DNA from: CAVTHW01 sp963734625 | GTDB taxonomy: Bacteria; Acidobacteriota; Terriglobia; Bryobacterales; Bryobacteraceae | NCBI GenBank assembly: GCA_963734625.1 | Contig: CAVTHW010000002.1 | Coordinates: forward strand, 164,356-228,355 | Reading direction: 5' to 3' | DNA: 64,000 bases | Shown: positions 25,630 to 34,328 of the stretch, piece after piece | Layout: every line of letters starts with the position of its first letter | How positions within the stretch are numbered: position 1 is the stretch's first letter | The notes under the pieces: generated by a model | Database searches by the model: none | What the model was told of the DNA's origin: nothing | The model's input: the letters and a program-made list of their open reading frames with translations, nothing else | Program-made: the position numbers and the translations under genes

Positions 25630-26271
25630 TCACTCGCACGCTTCGTGGCAAGAGCACTCGCAGGTTTGTCCTCGAAGCGCCCCGATGCCTTCTCGGGCAA
25701 TGATGGGTACCATGATGAGGCCGGCAAGCGGATCGGCCCACCACCACCCAAAGGCCGCATTCAAGGTGAGCCCAACGAGCAGGATCGCGGAAAGGTACAT
25801 GCAGAACTCGGTCTGCTTCGCGTCGGCCGCCATCGCGCCGCTGGAGATTTCGCGAGCCACTCGTCGCTTCGCTCTGGCTAGCAAGGGCATGACGATCAGC
25901 GACGTCGCCGCCAGTACGATTCCGATGATGCTCACCCGAGGCGGTTCATGCCGAATCAGGTTGCTCAATGAGTCGTAACTGACGTACGCCGCCAGCGCCA
26001 GAAAGCACACGCCCACGAATCCCAGGGTGAAACGCTCCATTCGCGCGCGGCGGCGAGGGTCGGCGTCGGCATGCAAGCGGAGAAGTAGTGCCGCGCCCGA
26101 ACTGACCTCAATGATGCTGTCGAAGCCAAACCCTACCAAGGCAATGCTGCCCGCCAGCCAGCCGGCCACGAGCGCAACCAGGCCCTCCAGGCTGTTGTAC
26201 ACAATGGTGACGTACTCAAGCCGGCGGCCCCGCGCGACGGCCTTGCGAGCGGAGCCCCAATTCCCCCCCAA
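25630..26271 (-). CDS. Cation diffusion facilitator-like transporter
   Basis: Integral membrane protein of about 213 aa with five or six hydrophobic segments. Signatures are 'EYVTIVYNSLEGLVALVAGWLAGSIALVGFGFDS' (TM1-2, with the Asp expected in the metal site) and 'ADAKQTEFCMYLSAILLVGL', 'WWADPLAGLIMVPII' (TM5 D-x-x-x-x motif and TM6). The tail 'CECSCHEACE' is rich in Cys and His and probably binds metal. I place the start at TTG 26271; the region upstream has a run of seven G and another frame offers MGILGGELGLRSQ, so an indel at the N-terminus is possible. The family exports divalent metal ions in exchange for protons. Confidence 0.78.
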   Translation of the reverse strand: MGGNWGSARKAVARGRRLEYVTIVYNSLEGLVALVAGWLAGSIALVGFGFDSIIEVSSGAALLLRLHADADPRRRARMERFTLGFVGVCFLALAAYVSYDSLSNLIRHEPPRVSIIGIVLAATSLIVMPLLARAKRRVAREISSGAMAADAKQTEFCMYLSAILLVGLTLNAAFGWWWADPLAGLIMVPIIAREGIGALRGQTCECSCHEACE

Positions 26272-26311
26272 GAATCCCCATACAACTATTCTCGCTGACC
26301 TCGGCCGGCAA

Positions 26312-27117
26312 TCAGCAGTGCTGCAAGCAACGTCTGCCAGCGCGAGACATCGCCTTGAGGATCGCAAATCCAAGCTGGTGTGTGCCTTTGTCGAACTGAT
26401 CTGCCGAGGAGTGGTCGACGCCGTTGGTGACGTGGGCGACAACGCCGCATCGGACTCGACGGGCGGCGCCGAAGGCGAACAGTGACGCGGCCTGCATCTC
26501 CACTGCAAGGATGCCGTTTCTCGCGTGCCGCTCCAACTGCTCAGCGGTTTCGCGGTACGGTGCGTCAGTGCGTCCAGACGGTCCCAGCGACCACTGGTAA
26601 ACCGAGACCGAAGAGTTCCTCCTGCAAGACTGCCGTGAGGCCAGCATCGCCGTCAACGGTCTCGGCAGCAGGGAGGTAGTGGTACGACGTTCCTTCGTCT
26701 CGGAGGGCTTTCGTGGGAAGGACCAGGCTCGGTATCCTCAGGCCGGGCGATACCTGTCCCGCTGAAGTCAGCCCGAGAATGACACGAGCACCGGAGGCCG
26801 CAAGCTGCTCCGCTACCAACACCGCATACGGGCCGCCAATCGTGCGTGCGATGACGCCGATGGTATCACCGTCCACTTCCACTGTCTCCATCGACGTGTG
26901 GAAGCAGGCCCACGGGCTCCACCGTTTGGCACGTCCTGTCGCTACCAGCCAGTCGGTCAAGTCCCCGTCGAATTCCAGGACGACATACCTCGGGCACCGG
27001 AACACGCGGCAGGTTCCGCTCGGCGCGCACCGCGTCAAGCAACGCCGTTGGAGTGAACACGCTCGGGGCATCTAAGGAGTGCCCCAATAGTGGAAGGTCC
27101 GGTTGTTCGTTCGACAT
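26312..27117 (-). pseudogene. Nucleoside phosphorylase (uridine phosphorylase-like), frameshifted
   Basis: Three frames join into one PNP_UDP_1 protein. The first starts at ATG 27117 (MSNEQPDLPLLGHSLDAPSVF, 'TALLDAVRAERNLPRVPVPEV'). The middle covers 'LEFDGDLTDWLV', 'DTIGVIARTIGGPYAVLVAEQLAASG', 'VILGLTSAGQVSP' and 'AGTVWT'. The last covers 'TDAPYRETAEQLERHARNGILAVEMQAASLFAFG', which holds the conserved Glu-Met of the nucleoside site. The breaks lie near 26980 and 26585. The fold is well conserved in all parts, so base errors are likely. It would cleave nucleosides with phosphate. Confidence 0.72.
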
Positions 27118-27271
27118 TTCCTTCTGTCCTATAGTCGGAGGCCGCCGCCCAGCGCGGCGTATTGCAGAGACGGGACTGCAGCACGAGTCTTGCGGTTCAT
27201 CCGCGGCCAGCTTCCCTTCAGAGTAAAAACCACGAAATCAGCAGCTTGCATGGATAGCATAACCCAGGGTC

Positions 27272-27313
27272 TTGACGTTGTTATAGTATTTCACTACATT
27301 ATAGAATAGTGAA
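27272..27313 (+). promoter_or_regulatory. Promoter with overlapping inverted repeat (likely ArsR operator)
   Basis: A sigma70-like promoter is visible: TTGACG (27272-27277), 17-bp spacer, TACATT (27295-27300). An inverted repeat TTCACTA/TAGTGAA (27290-27296 and 27307-27313, 10-bp spacer) overlaps the -10 region. The site is AT-rich in a GC-rich genome. It is a good candidate operator for the ArsR-rhodanese regulator encoded downstream, which would then autoregulate the rhodanese/desulfurase operon. Confidence 0.55.
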
Positions 27314-27385
27314 GAGGCAACGGTAATCGACGGGGGCCGGAGGCATGCGGCCCGAAGCCACGAGAGAAAGGGAATCTGATCTCCA

Positions 27386-27941
27386 ATGGGCGCTTTCAAC
27401 GAGTTGACCAAAGGCGGCATCGCTTGGGCCTCTATTTTCACCTTGGCCCTATCCGTTGTGGCGCTGACTGGATGTGAGCGGAAAGACTCCGTCTCTGAAC
27501 GCCCAGGGCAGACACTCGTCGACGACCCACCGCGCGCGCCAGAGCCTGACGATCCGTGGACGGCTGACCAACTCTTGGAAGCGGAGCACCTGGCAAAAAT
27601 CGTTTCCAATCCAAACAGCCTCAGTCCGCTGATTCTTTATGTCGGCCCTGCTGTGCTGTACAAGAGGGCGCATGTCCCTGGCGCGAAGGGTATCGGGCCT
27701 ACGTCGGAACCTGACGGACTGAAGAACCTGCAAAGGGAGGCGCAGACCCTTGGGAGAGACAGGGAATTGGTCCTTTATTGCGGTTGCTGTCCCTGGAAAG
27801 TATGTCCTAACGTTCGCCTGGCGTTCAAGACGTTGCAGGACATGGGATTCAAAAGATGTAAAGGTCTTGTATCTTCCGCACAGCTTCAGACAGGACTGGG
27901 CCAATAAAGGGTTTCCGGTCCAGCAAGGAGAATTGCACTGA
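27386..27941 (+). CDS. Rhodanese-like lipoprotein (frameshift near 27855)
   Basis: Secreted lipoprotein with signal peptide and lipobox ('LALSVVALTGC') and a rhodanese fold: 'SPLILYVGPAVLYKRAHVPGAKGIGP' and the active-site loop 'LYCGCCPWKVCPNVRLAF' with several Cys. The frame as read ends at 27907, but a shift near 27855 gives the normal C-terminus 'VKVLYLPHSFRQDWANKGFPVQQGELH' with stop 27939-27941, overlapping the ATG of the next gene. That conserved end supports an indel. It probably handles sulfane sulfur in the periplasm. First gene of a six-gene operon. Confidence 0.75.
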
Positions 27942-28624
27942 TGGTGCGCAAATCGGCCAATCGTCGCTTCAAGACAGCCATCTACGAGCAGTTCGCCCGC
28001 ATCGGCAAGGCCATCGCGAACCCCAGCCGGCTGGAATTGCTGGACCTCTTGTGCCAGGGACCACGGACGGTGGAAGCCCTTGCCAAGGAAGCAGGCCTGG
28101 GCCTGGCCAACACCTCCCAGCACCTGAAGGCGCTCCGCCAGGCTCGTTTGGTCGAGGCAGAAAAGGCCGGCCTCTACGTGACCTACCGCTTGGCCGATGA
28201 GCAGGTGTGCCAGTTCTTCCGGTCCCTTCGATCGGTGGCTGAGACCCGGCTGGCCGAGATCCGGGAGATCACGCGTGAGTTCCTTGCTGATCGCCAGAGG
28301 CTGGAGCCGGTGGACCGGGAAGCGCTACTCAACAAGGTCCGCGATGGGACGGTCATTGTGCTGGATGTGCGGCCCGCGGAGGAATACCGCGCGGGGCACA
28401 TTCCAGGCGCACTCTCCATTCCCCTCAAGGAACTCGAGCGCCGCCTTTCGGATCTGCCGCGGGAGCGTGACATTGTCGCCTACTGCCGCGGCCCCTACTG
28501 TGTGCTCGCCGTGGAAGCCGTGGAAATGCTGCGGGCGCGCGGGTTCAGCGCCTTCCGCCTGGAGCAGAGCGTCCAGGACTGGCGGGCCGAGGGTCTGCCG
28601 GTCTTGGTCGGCGAGGAGAGGTGA
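27941..28624 (+). CDS. ArsR-family regulator fused to rhodanese domain
   Basis: 227-aa two-domain protein. Residues about 15-95 form the ArsR winged helix ('RIGKAIANPSRLELLDLLCQGPRTVEALAKEAGL', 'NTSQHLKALRQARLVEA'). Residues about 125-220 form a rhodanese domain with 'VIVLDVRPAEEYRAGHIPGALSIPLKEL' and active-site loop 'YCRGPYCVLA'. Such fusions are known sensors of reactive sulfur, where a persulfide on the rhodanese Cys changes DNA binding. It starts within the stop of the rhodanese lipoprotein and its stop overlaps the next start. It likely controls the operon through the inverted repeat at 27290-27313. Confidence 0.9.
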   Translation: MVRKSANRRFKTAIYEQFARIGKAIANPSRLELLDLLCQGPRTVEALAKEAGLGLANTSQHLKALRQARLVEAEKAGLYVTYRLADEQVCQFFRSLRSVAETRLAEIREITREFLADRQRLEPVDREALLNKVRDGTVIVLDVRPAEEYRAGHIPGALSIPLKELERRLSDLPRERDIVAYCRGPYCVLAVEAVEMLRARGFSAFRLEQSVQDWRAEGLPVLVGEER

Positions 28625-29787
28625 TGCCCAGGGACGACAAGCTCACTCAACCCATCTACCTGGACTACAACGCCACGACGCCGCATGCACCCGAGGTCGT
28701 GGCGGCCATGAAGCCGTTTCTTGAGGAGCACTTCGGGAATCCTTCGAGCGCCCACCGGTACGGCGCAATCACGCGCGATGCCGTTGCGCAGGCACGGTCT
28801 CAGGTCGCTGGGTTGCTTAACTCGAAGCCGGACGAAATTGTATTCACCAGCGGAGGGACGGAGTCCAACAACTACGCGATTCGCGGAACAGCTTTGGCGC
28901 GTGCGGAGCGGGGACGTCACATCATCACCAGTCGGATTGAACACCCGGCAGTGACCGAAGTCTGCCGCCGGCTGGAGAACGAAGGCTTCGATGTCACTTG
29001 GCTCCCGGTAGATGGAGACGGCCTGGTGAGCGTTGCCGATGTGGAGGCGGCGATTCTTCCGGGCACCACCCTGATCACACTGATGCATGCCAACAACGAG
29101 GTCGGCACGATCCAGCCGGTCGAGGCAGTGGCGGAGATAGCGCGGCGGCACGGCATCACCTTCCACACCGACGCGGCGCAATCGGCCGGCAAGATCCCGG
29201 CCGACGTTCAGGAACTCGGGGTTGACCTGCTGACCATCGCCGGGCACAAACTCTACGCGCCCAAGGGCGTCGGCGCTCTCTATGTCCGGGATGGGGTCAC
29301 TCTCGACGCGATTATGCAAGGGGCCGGTCAGGAGCATGGGCAGAGGCCGGGCACCGAAAACGTGCTTGAGATCGTCGGGCTCGGCAAGGCTTGTGAAGTG
29401 GCTAGGCGTGACCTTGCCGAGAACATGGCACGGATGCGCGAGAGCCGGGATGAACTGGAACGAGGCATTCGGGAGAGAATCACGGACGTTCGGGTGAATG
29501 GGCACGCCGAGCGGCGCCTCCCCAACACGCTGAGCGTCAGCTTTCGGGGCGTGAACGCCAATGAACTTCTCGCCGCAATCGAGCCCTACATTGCGGCATC
29601 GGCGGGGGCCGCCTGCCATTCTGGCGAAGTTCGGATTTCCCCCGTGCTTCGCGCGATGGCAGTTCCGGAGGACTGGGCGCGCGGCACCCTCCGGTTGTCC
29701 ACGGGCCGGAACACGACGCCGGAGGAAGCGCGTGCGGCGGTATCCGCGATCGCAGACGCGGTCGACAGGTTACGCCGCGCTGCATAG
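28624..29787 (+). CDS. Cysteine desulfurase (NifS/IscS-like)
   Basis: PLP enzyme that takes sulfur from cysteine as an enzyme persulfide. 'YLDYNATTPHAPEVVAAM' is the N-terminal signature, the PLP lysine is in 'LTIAGHKLYAPKGVGALY', 'HTDAAQSAGKIPADV' holds cofactor contacts, and the catalytic loop reads 'SAGAACHSGEV' with one Cys. The C-terminal 'GTLRLSTGRNTTPEE' is standard. The ATG at 28624 overlaps the upstream TGA, indicating coupling. Here, between a rhodanese regulator and an SQR-like enzyme, it probably feeds sulfur trafficking instead of housekeeping Fe-S assembly (no iscU nearby). Confidence 0.9.
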   Translation: MPRDDKLTQPIYLDYNATTPHAPEVVAAMKPFLEEHFGNPSSAHRYGAITRDAVAQARSQVAGLLNSKPDEIVFTSGGTESNNYAIRGTALARAERGRHIITSRIEHPAVTEVCRRLENEGFDVTWLPVDGDGLVSVADVEAAILPGTTLITLMHANNEVGTIQPVEAVAEIARRHGITFHTDAAQSAGKIPADVQELGVDLLTIAGHKLYAPKGVGALYVRDGVTLDAIMQGAGQEHGQRPGTENVLEIVGLGKACEVARRDLAENMARMRESRDELERGIRERITDVRVNGHAERRLPNTLSVSFRGVNANELLAAIEPYIAASAGAACHSGEVRISPVLRAMAVPEDWARGTLRLSTGRNTTPEEARAAVSAIADAVDRLRRAA

Positions 29788-29800
29788 GGGGATAACCAAA

Positions 29801-31042
29801 ATGCCATCGAAGACCGTCGTCATCCTTGGCGGTGGTGTCGGCGGAATGATCGCCGCCAATCAGTTGCGCCGGCGTCTCACGCCGGATCACCGCATAGTGC
29901 TGGTGGAGCGCAATGCGGACCATGCGTTCGCGCCGTCGTTTCTATGGCTGATGACTGGCGACCGGAAACCCGAGCAGGTTTGCCGGCCCTTGGCGGCCCT
30001 GTTGCGCCGCGGAGTCGAATGCGTTCATGCAATCGCGGAAGCACTGGACTTACCCGAGAGAAAAGTCATTACGAGCGCCGGTGAGATCGCTTTCGATTAC
30101 CTCATCGTGGCCCTTGGAGCGGAACTGGCGCCAGACGCCATTCCAGGTTTGGCGGAAGCGTCACAAACGTTCTATACATATGAGGGCTCGTCCCGCCTCC
30201 ACAGCGCTCTGGCGTCCTTCGCCGGTGGCCGAGTCGCGGTCGTGGTGGCGGCCATGCCCTACAAGTGCCCGGGTGCACCGCACGAGGGGGCGATGCTGAT
30301 CGCCGACTACTTTCGCCGAACCGGTCGTCAGAAGGGCGTGGAGATTCACCTTTTCACTCCGGAGTCCCAGCCGATGCCAGTGGCGGGACCGGAACTGGGT
30401 GCGGCGGTAGTACAGATGCTCGAAGCCAAGGAGACCCGGTTTCACCCGCTCCATGCGCTGACGTCGGTCGATCCGGCAGCGCGGACGATGCGGTTCCAGC
30501 AAGGCCAGACCGAACGATATGACCTGCTCGTCGCCGTTCCGCCGCATCGTGCGCCGCGAGTTGTCCGCGAAGCGGGCCTAACAAGTCCCGCAGGCTGGGT
30601 GCCGGTCAATCCGCAGACGCTGGAAACGCAGCACGACGGTGTGTTCGCAATCGGCGACGTGACCGCGATTCCGATCCCCGGCCGCTGGAAGCCGGATGTT
30701 CCGCTCATGCTGCCGAAAGCCGGCGTGTTCGCCCACGTGCAGGCCGAGGTCGTCGCGGCGAGGATCGCGGCTGAAATCGAGGGACGGAAGCCCAGTGAGA
30801 CCTTCTGTGGCGACGGATACTGCATGCTAGAAACAGGCGAAGACCTGGCCGGCTTCGCTTACGGCAACTTCTTCGCCGAACCGTCGCCCCAGGTCAACCT
30901 CCGGCAGATCGGCAAGGGCTGGCACATCGGCAAGGTGCTTTTCGAGAAATGGTGGCTGGCCCCAGTCGGCTTCAGGAAGTCTCTGATTGGCTGGGTCATG
31001 AAAACAGGCGGAAGAATCTATGGCATCCCGATCACTCTGTAG
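29801..31042 (+). CDS. FAD-dependent oxidoreductase, sulfide:quinone reductase-like
   Basis: 413-aa flavoprotein. Start ATG 29801 opens directly into the FAD-binding motif 'TVVILGGGVGGMIAANQLRRRL'. The Cys-containing 'AAMPYKCPGAPHEGAML' is typical of the SQR/FCSD-like group, and 'HDGVFAIGDVTAIP' is the second FAD motif. A further Cys pair occurs in 'FCGDGYCMLETG'. The C-terminal 'FEKWWLAPVGFRKSLIGWVMKTG' looks amphipathic and may attach to the membrane, where it would pass electrons to quinone. It follows the desulfurase by 13 bp and precedes a DsrE gene, which fits sulfide or persulfide oxidation. Confidence 0.85.
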   Translation: MPSKTVVILGGGVGGMIAANQLRRRLTPDHRIVLVERNADHAFAPSFLWLMTGDRKPEQVCRPLAALLRRGVECVHAIAEALDLPERKVITSAGEIAFDYLIVALGAELAPDAIPGLAEASQTFYTYEGSSRLHSALASFAGGRVAVVVAAMPYKCPGAPHEGAMLIADYFRRTGRQKGVEIHLFTPESQPMPVAGPELGAAVVQMLEAKETRFHPLHALTSVDPAARTMRFQQGQTERYDLLVAVPPHRAPRVVREAGLTSPAGWVPVNPQTLETQHDGVFAIGDVTAIPIPGRWKPDVPLMLPKAGVFAHVQAEVVAARIAAEIEGRKPSETFCGDGYCMLETGEDLAGFAYGNFFAEPSPQVNLRQIGKGWHIGKVLFEKWWLAPVGFRKSLIGWVMKTGGRIYGIPITL

Positions 31043-31084
31043 ACCTATTTTCTCGCAGTTGAAAGAACGTACGCAGGAGAATTC

Positions 31085-31405
31085 ATGAAACTCGGTATGA
31101 TTATTACCCAGACCGAACCGGAGACCGTGTTCAATGCGTTGCGCCTAGCTCTTTACAGTCTGCAGCAGGGCGACCAAGTGCGCATCTTCCTGTCGGGCAA
31201 AGGCGTGGAGATCGATCACATCGATGACGCGGCTTTCGATGTGAAGGGTCAGGCGCAGAAGGTCGTGGACGCAGGAGGTCAATTCCTGGCCTGCGGGACC
31301 TGCCTGAAACTTCGCAACTCCGAAGGGTCTGAGATTTGCCCGCTCTCGACTCTGAAAGATCACTACGAGATTGTGCGCGACTCGGACCGGTTGGTGACGG
31401 TTTGA
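31085..31405 (+). CDS. DsrE-family sulfur carrier
   Basis: Small 106-aa protein with the DsrE fold: 'KLGMIITQTEPETVFNALRLALYSLQQGDQVRIFLSGKGVEI' and the conserved cysteines in 'FLACGTCLKLRNSEGSEICP'. Members receive or pass on sulfane sulfur. AGGAGA lies 6 nt before the ATG. Its place after the SQR-like gene suggests that it accepts sulfur from that enzyme or from the desulfurase. Confidence 0.85.
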   Translation: MKLGMIITQTEPETVFNALRLALYSLQQGDQVRIFLSGKGVEIDHIDDAAFDVKGQAQKVVDAGGQFLACGTCLKLRNSEGSEICPLSTLKDHYEIVRDSDRLVTV

Positions 31406-31430
31406 TCCTGCAGTCCCCTTTGCCCAAGCT

Positions 31431-32111
31431 ATGAGCTTGACCCCGGCGGCCTACGCCCGATGGAGACAATCCACCCTCGGCGCTCTCACCGAATATCTGG
31501 AGCAGGAGAGTATCTTCTCACTTATCGGCGATCCCGGCGGGCTGCGGGTTTTGGATGCCGGCTGCGGCGATGGAGCACACGCCACTCGAGCAGCCCGAGA
31601 GGGTGCTGACGTCGTCGGGCTGGACCGGTCGCAGTCCATGTTAGAGGCCGCACGGGCGAGGGGGCCTTCTGCAGGCGCCGTTGTGACGTGGTGTCAGGGT
31701 GACGCAAGAGCACTACCGTTCCGCGATGCCTCCTTTGACCTGGTGCTTGCGGTGACGGCCCTGTGCTTCGTTTCGGAACCGCTGGTGGCCTTGAAGGAGA
31801 TGAGCCGGGTACTTCGCCCAGGCGGGGTGCTTGTCGTGGGAGAACTCGGGCGGTGGAGTCTCTGGGCCGTTAGGAGAAGATTCCGAGGTTGGCTGGGCGA
31901 CCAGTTCTGGAAGACAGCTCACTTCTGGACCGCCGCGGAGCTTCGGGACATACTGACGGGCGCCGGACTGCGGGTGAGCGATATGCGCGGCGCAGTGTAC
32001 TATCCGCCGTCCGCCACTCTAGCCAGACCCATCTCTGGGATAGAAAAGAACATGTCCCACCTCGGGGGATTCGGAGCAGCATTCATTTCAGCAAGAGCCA
32101 CCAAGCAATAG
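31431..32111 (+). CDS. Class I SAM-dependent methyltransferase
   Basis: 226-aa methyltransferase (Methyltransf_11 type). Motif I is 'LRVLDAGCGDGAHATRAAREGADVVGLDRS', followed by 'WCQGDARALPFRDASFDLVLAVTALCFV' and 'MSRVLRPGGVLVVGEL'. The tail near 'PISGIEKNMSHLGGFGAAFI' resembles methyltransferases found with sulfur and metalloid genes. It is 26 bp after the DsrE gene. The substrate is not evident; thiol, tRNA and small-molecule targets are all possible. Confidence 0.85.
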   Translation: MSLTPAAYARWRQSTLGALTEYLEQESIFSLIGDPGGLRVLDAGCGDGAHATRAAREGADVVGLDRSQSMLEAARARGPSAGAVVTWCQGDARALPFRDASFDLVLAVTALCFVSEPLVALKEMSRVLRPGGVLVVGELGRWSLWAVRRRFRGWLGDQFWKTAHFWTAAELRDILTGAGLRVSDMRGAVYYPPSATLARPISGIEKNMSHLGGFGAAFISARATKQ

Positions 32112-32146
32112 TTTCCAGCAGCCGTCGGTGCGAAGATGCGAATAGG

Positions 32147-32632
32147 ATGCAACTCAAACCGATAGGCGTCATTCACTCCCCCTTCACCCGGTCGAAGGGC
32201 ACCCCCATTCAGTCTGCACTGGCAGAAGGGGCGGAAGGCATGGCGGTGCTGGAACCGGAGTATGTCGAAGGTCTCAAGGACCTGGAAGGCTTTGAACGCA
32301 TCTGGCTTCTCTACTGGTTTGACCGGGCCGCCAGCGGGGGCAAGCTCATCGTGACCCCCTACCTGGAGGACGCGCCGCACGGGGTATTCGCCACACGCGC
32401 ACCGGCCCGGCCCAATGCAATTGGAATGTCGCCGGTGCGGCTCCTCTCCGTGGAGGGAAACATCCTTCGCCTTGCCGATGTGGATATCCTGGATGGAACA
32501 CCTCTCCTCGACATCAAGCCCTACGTTCCTCGATTCGACAGTTTCCAGACCGCTCGCAACGGCTGGTTCGACGGGGTGGGCGCCCGGCGCGGTGTTGCGG
32601 ACGGCCGCTTTGAAAACGAAGATCGGTCGTGA
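32147..32632 (+). CDS. trmO: tRNA t6A37 methyltransferase TrmO/TsaA-like
   Basis: 161-aa UPF0066/TsaA protein with signatures 'LKPIGVIHSPF', 'GLKDLEGFERIWLLYWFDRA', 'HGVFATRAPARPNAIGMSPVRLL' and 'ILDGTPLLDIKPYVPRFDS'. E. coli TrmO N6-methylates t6A at position 37 of some tRNAs using SAM. I start it at ATG 32147, just before 'QLKPIGVIHS'. In this setting, beside another methyltransferase in a metal/sulfur locus, a role in another methylation is possible. Confidence 0.85.
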   Translation: MQLKPIGVIHSPFTRSKGTPIQSALAEGAEGMAVLEPEYVEGLKDLEGFERIWLLYWFDRAASGGKLIVTPYLEDAPHGVFATRAPARPNAIGMSPVRLLSVEGNILRLADVDILDGTPLLDIKPYVPRFDSFQTARNGWFDGVGARRGVADGRFENEDRS

Positions 32633-32669
32633 CCAACGGGCGGCACCAAGGATTGGACTCAATACCCGA

Positions 32670-33065
32670 CTAATCCTCAACCCGCTGGTTTGCGCCTGTC
32701 CCCCTGCCTGCCCGCGGCGCCCTCGGGCCAGGATACTCGCGCGCCTCTTCCACCACCTCACGGTAGAGTTGCTCAACCTGCGCCCGGATCAGAGTCAGAA
32801 TCCTGGCGCCTTCCTTGGTCAGGCGGTATTCCTTGCGGGCGTGGGCGCCGGCCCGTGGGGACTGGCTACACTTCAACCATCCGTTCAGCTCCATTCGCTT
32901 GAGCAAGGGGTAGAGGGTCCCAGGGCTTATGTTGTAGCCGTGCCGCCTGAGTTCGTTGGCTATCCACTGGCCATAGATCACCCGCTCTTCGGCATGGTGC
33001 AGGATGTGCACCTTCCAGAAGCTCAAGAGAATCTCTCTGGTAACGGTGTCAGGGAGTGAAGTCAT
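32670..33065 (-). CDS. PadR-family transcriptional regulator
   Basis: 131-aa winged-helix regulator: 'EILLSFWKVHILHHAEERVIYGQWIANELRRHGYNISPGTLYPLLKRMELNGWLKC' is the PadR DNA-binding domain, followed by a short dimerisation helix ('GARILTLIRAQVEQLYREVVEEA'). It lies on the minus strand downstream of a chromate transporter gene on the same strand, with 60 bp between, as in many PadR-ChrA pairs. It probably regulates that transporter. Confidence 0.88.
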   Translation of the reverse strand: MTSLPDTVTREILLSFWKVHILHHAEERVIYGQWIANELRRHGYNISPGTLYPLLKRMELNGWLKCSQSPRAGAHARKEYRLTKEGARILTLIRAQVEQLYREVVEEAREYPGPRAPRAGRGTGANQRVED

Positions 33066-33125
33066 ATCATTCGATGTAGGATATCTGCCAAAGTCCGTTG
33101 GTCACGCCCGCGCCTCACTTCCGCA

Positions 33126-34328
33126 TCACCCGGCCCCACGCAGCACCAGGCCTGCGGCCGCTCCCCCAAGCACGAGCCATGCCGAGTTCAGCCGAAAAAG
33201 GGCCAGCACTGCTGCGGCAACCAGGGCCAAGAGAGCCGTGGGGATATCGATCAGGGCCGCCCGGCCAAGTTGATAGCAGACGACAATCATCAGTGATAGC
33301 GAGGCGGCATTGACGGAGTCCAAGACCGCGCCGGCAACTGGCGAACGCCGGATTCGCAGCACCAGCGGACCGCTGATCGCCACGAAAAAGAACGCCGGAA
33401 GGAAGATGCCGACCGTCCCAGCCAGCGCGCCGGGGAATCCGCCCAGGACGTAACCGATGAAAGTTGCGGTCGTGAAAACGGGTCCAGGCGTGACCTGGCC
33501 GATCGCGACGGCGTCCAGGAGCTGAGATTCCGTAAGCCAGTGCCAGCGGACCACCAAATCAGCCCGCAGAAAGGCCAGCAGCACATAGCCGCTGCCAAAG
33601 AGAACCGACCCGATCTTGATGAAGAATAGGAAGAGCGCCCATAAGCTGAATGGGACGGCTGCAATCGAGGATGCGGCCCCCGCGCCTTGGGCCAGCCATG
33701 CCATCGGGCCGACTGTTACCACCGCAGCACCAAGAGAGCCGCGAGTTCGGATTCGGGGAATGACCCACCGCACGAGTCCTGCGGCAATCGCGGCCACAAG
33801 CAGAATCGCTAATTCGTTCACGCCCGCGAAATTCAGCGCCACTCCCGCAACACAGATTGCGGCCAGGAGGTTGGTCTTGATCGCAGTGCGGCCAAGTTCC
33901 CAAAGCGCGCGCAACACAATCGCGATGATTACCGGCTTCACTCCATAGAGAAGGGCGGCAGATTCCGGCAGCGACCCGTATCGGACGTAGGCCCAAGCGC
34001 AGGCGGTGACGATCAGTGCTGCCGGCATGATGAAGCAGCACCCAGCGGTAACGAGCCCCGGCCACCCAGCCCGGCGATGCCCGATATGGATGGCCATTTC
34101 CGTGGAATTGGGGCCGGGAATCAGGTTCGTCGCGCCCAGAAGATCAAGGAAGTCCTCTCGGGAGATCCACCGGCGACGGTTCACTACCTCTTCATGCATC
34201 ATCGCCACATGCGCCGCCGGACCTCCGAAGGCGATGGTGCCTAGTTTCAGGAACACTAATCCCAGACTTCTCAGGGCGCTTCGGCCCCCTGCGTTGTCGC
34301 GAGGTTCCGGCGCGTCACTCCGGGGCAT
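33126..34328 (-). CDS. chrA: ChrA-family chromate transporter, copy 2
   Basis: About 400-aa, two-domain ChrA protein. First half: 'LKLGTIAFGGPAAHVAMMHEEVV', 'NLIPGPNSTEMAIHIGHRRAGWPG'. Second half: 'FIKIGSVLFGSGYVLLAFLRADLV', 'AIGQVTPGPVFTTATFIGY'. I choose ATG 34328, because the upstream extension lies within the DoxX frame. It overlaps the DoxX stop by 14 bp. It differs clearly from copy 1 at 22739. The FGGP and 'IPGPNSTE' motifs suggest the group with N-terminal Asn-Ser-Thr-Glu. Likely an anion transporter for chromate; other oxyanions are possible. Confidence 0.88.
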   Translation of the reverse strand: MPRSDAPEPRDNAGGRSALRSLGLVFLKLGTIAFGGPAAHVAMMHEEVVNRRRWISREDFLDLLGATNLIPGPNSTEMAIHIGHRRAGWPGLVTAGCCFIMPAALIVTACAWAYVRYGSLPESAALLYGVKPVIIAIVLRALWELGRTAIKTNLLAAICVAGVALNFAGVNELAILLVAAIAAGLVRWVIPRIRTRGSLGAAVVTVGPMAWLAQGAGAASSIAAVPFSLWALFLFFIKIGSVLFGSGYVLLAFLRADLVVRWHWLTESQLLDAVAIGQVTPGPVFTTATFIGYVLGGFPGALAGTVGIFLPAFFFVAISGPLVLRIRRSPVAGAVLDSVNAASLSLMIVVCYQLGRAALIDIPTALLALVAAAVLALFRLNSAWLVLGGAAAGLVLRGAG

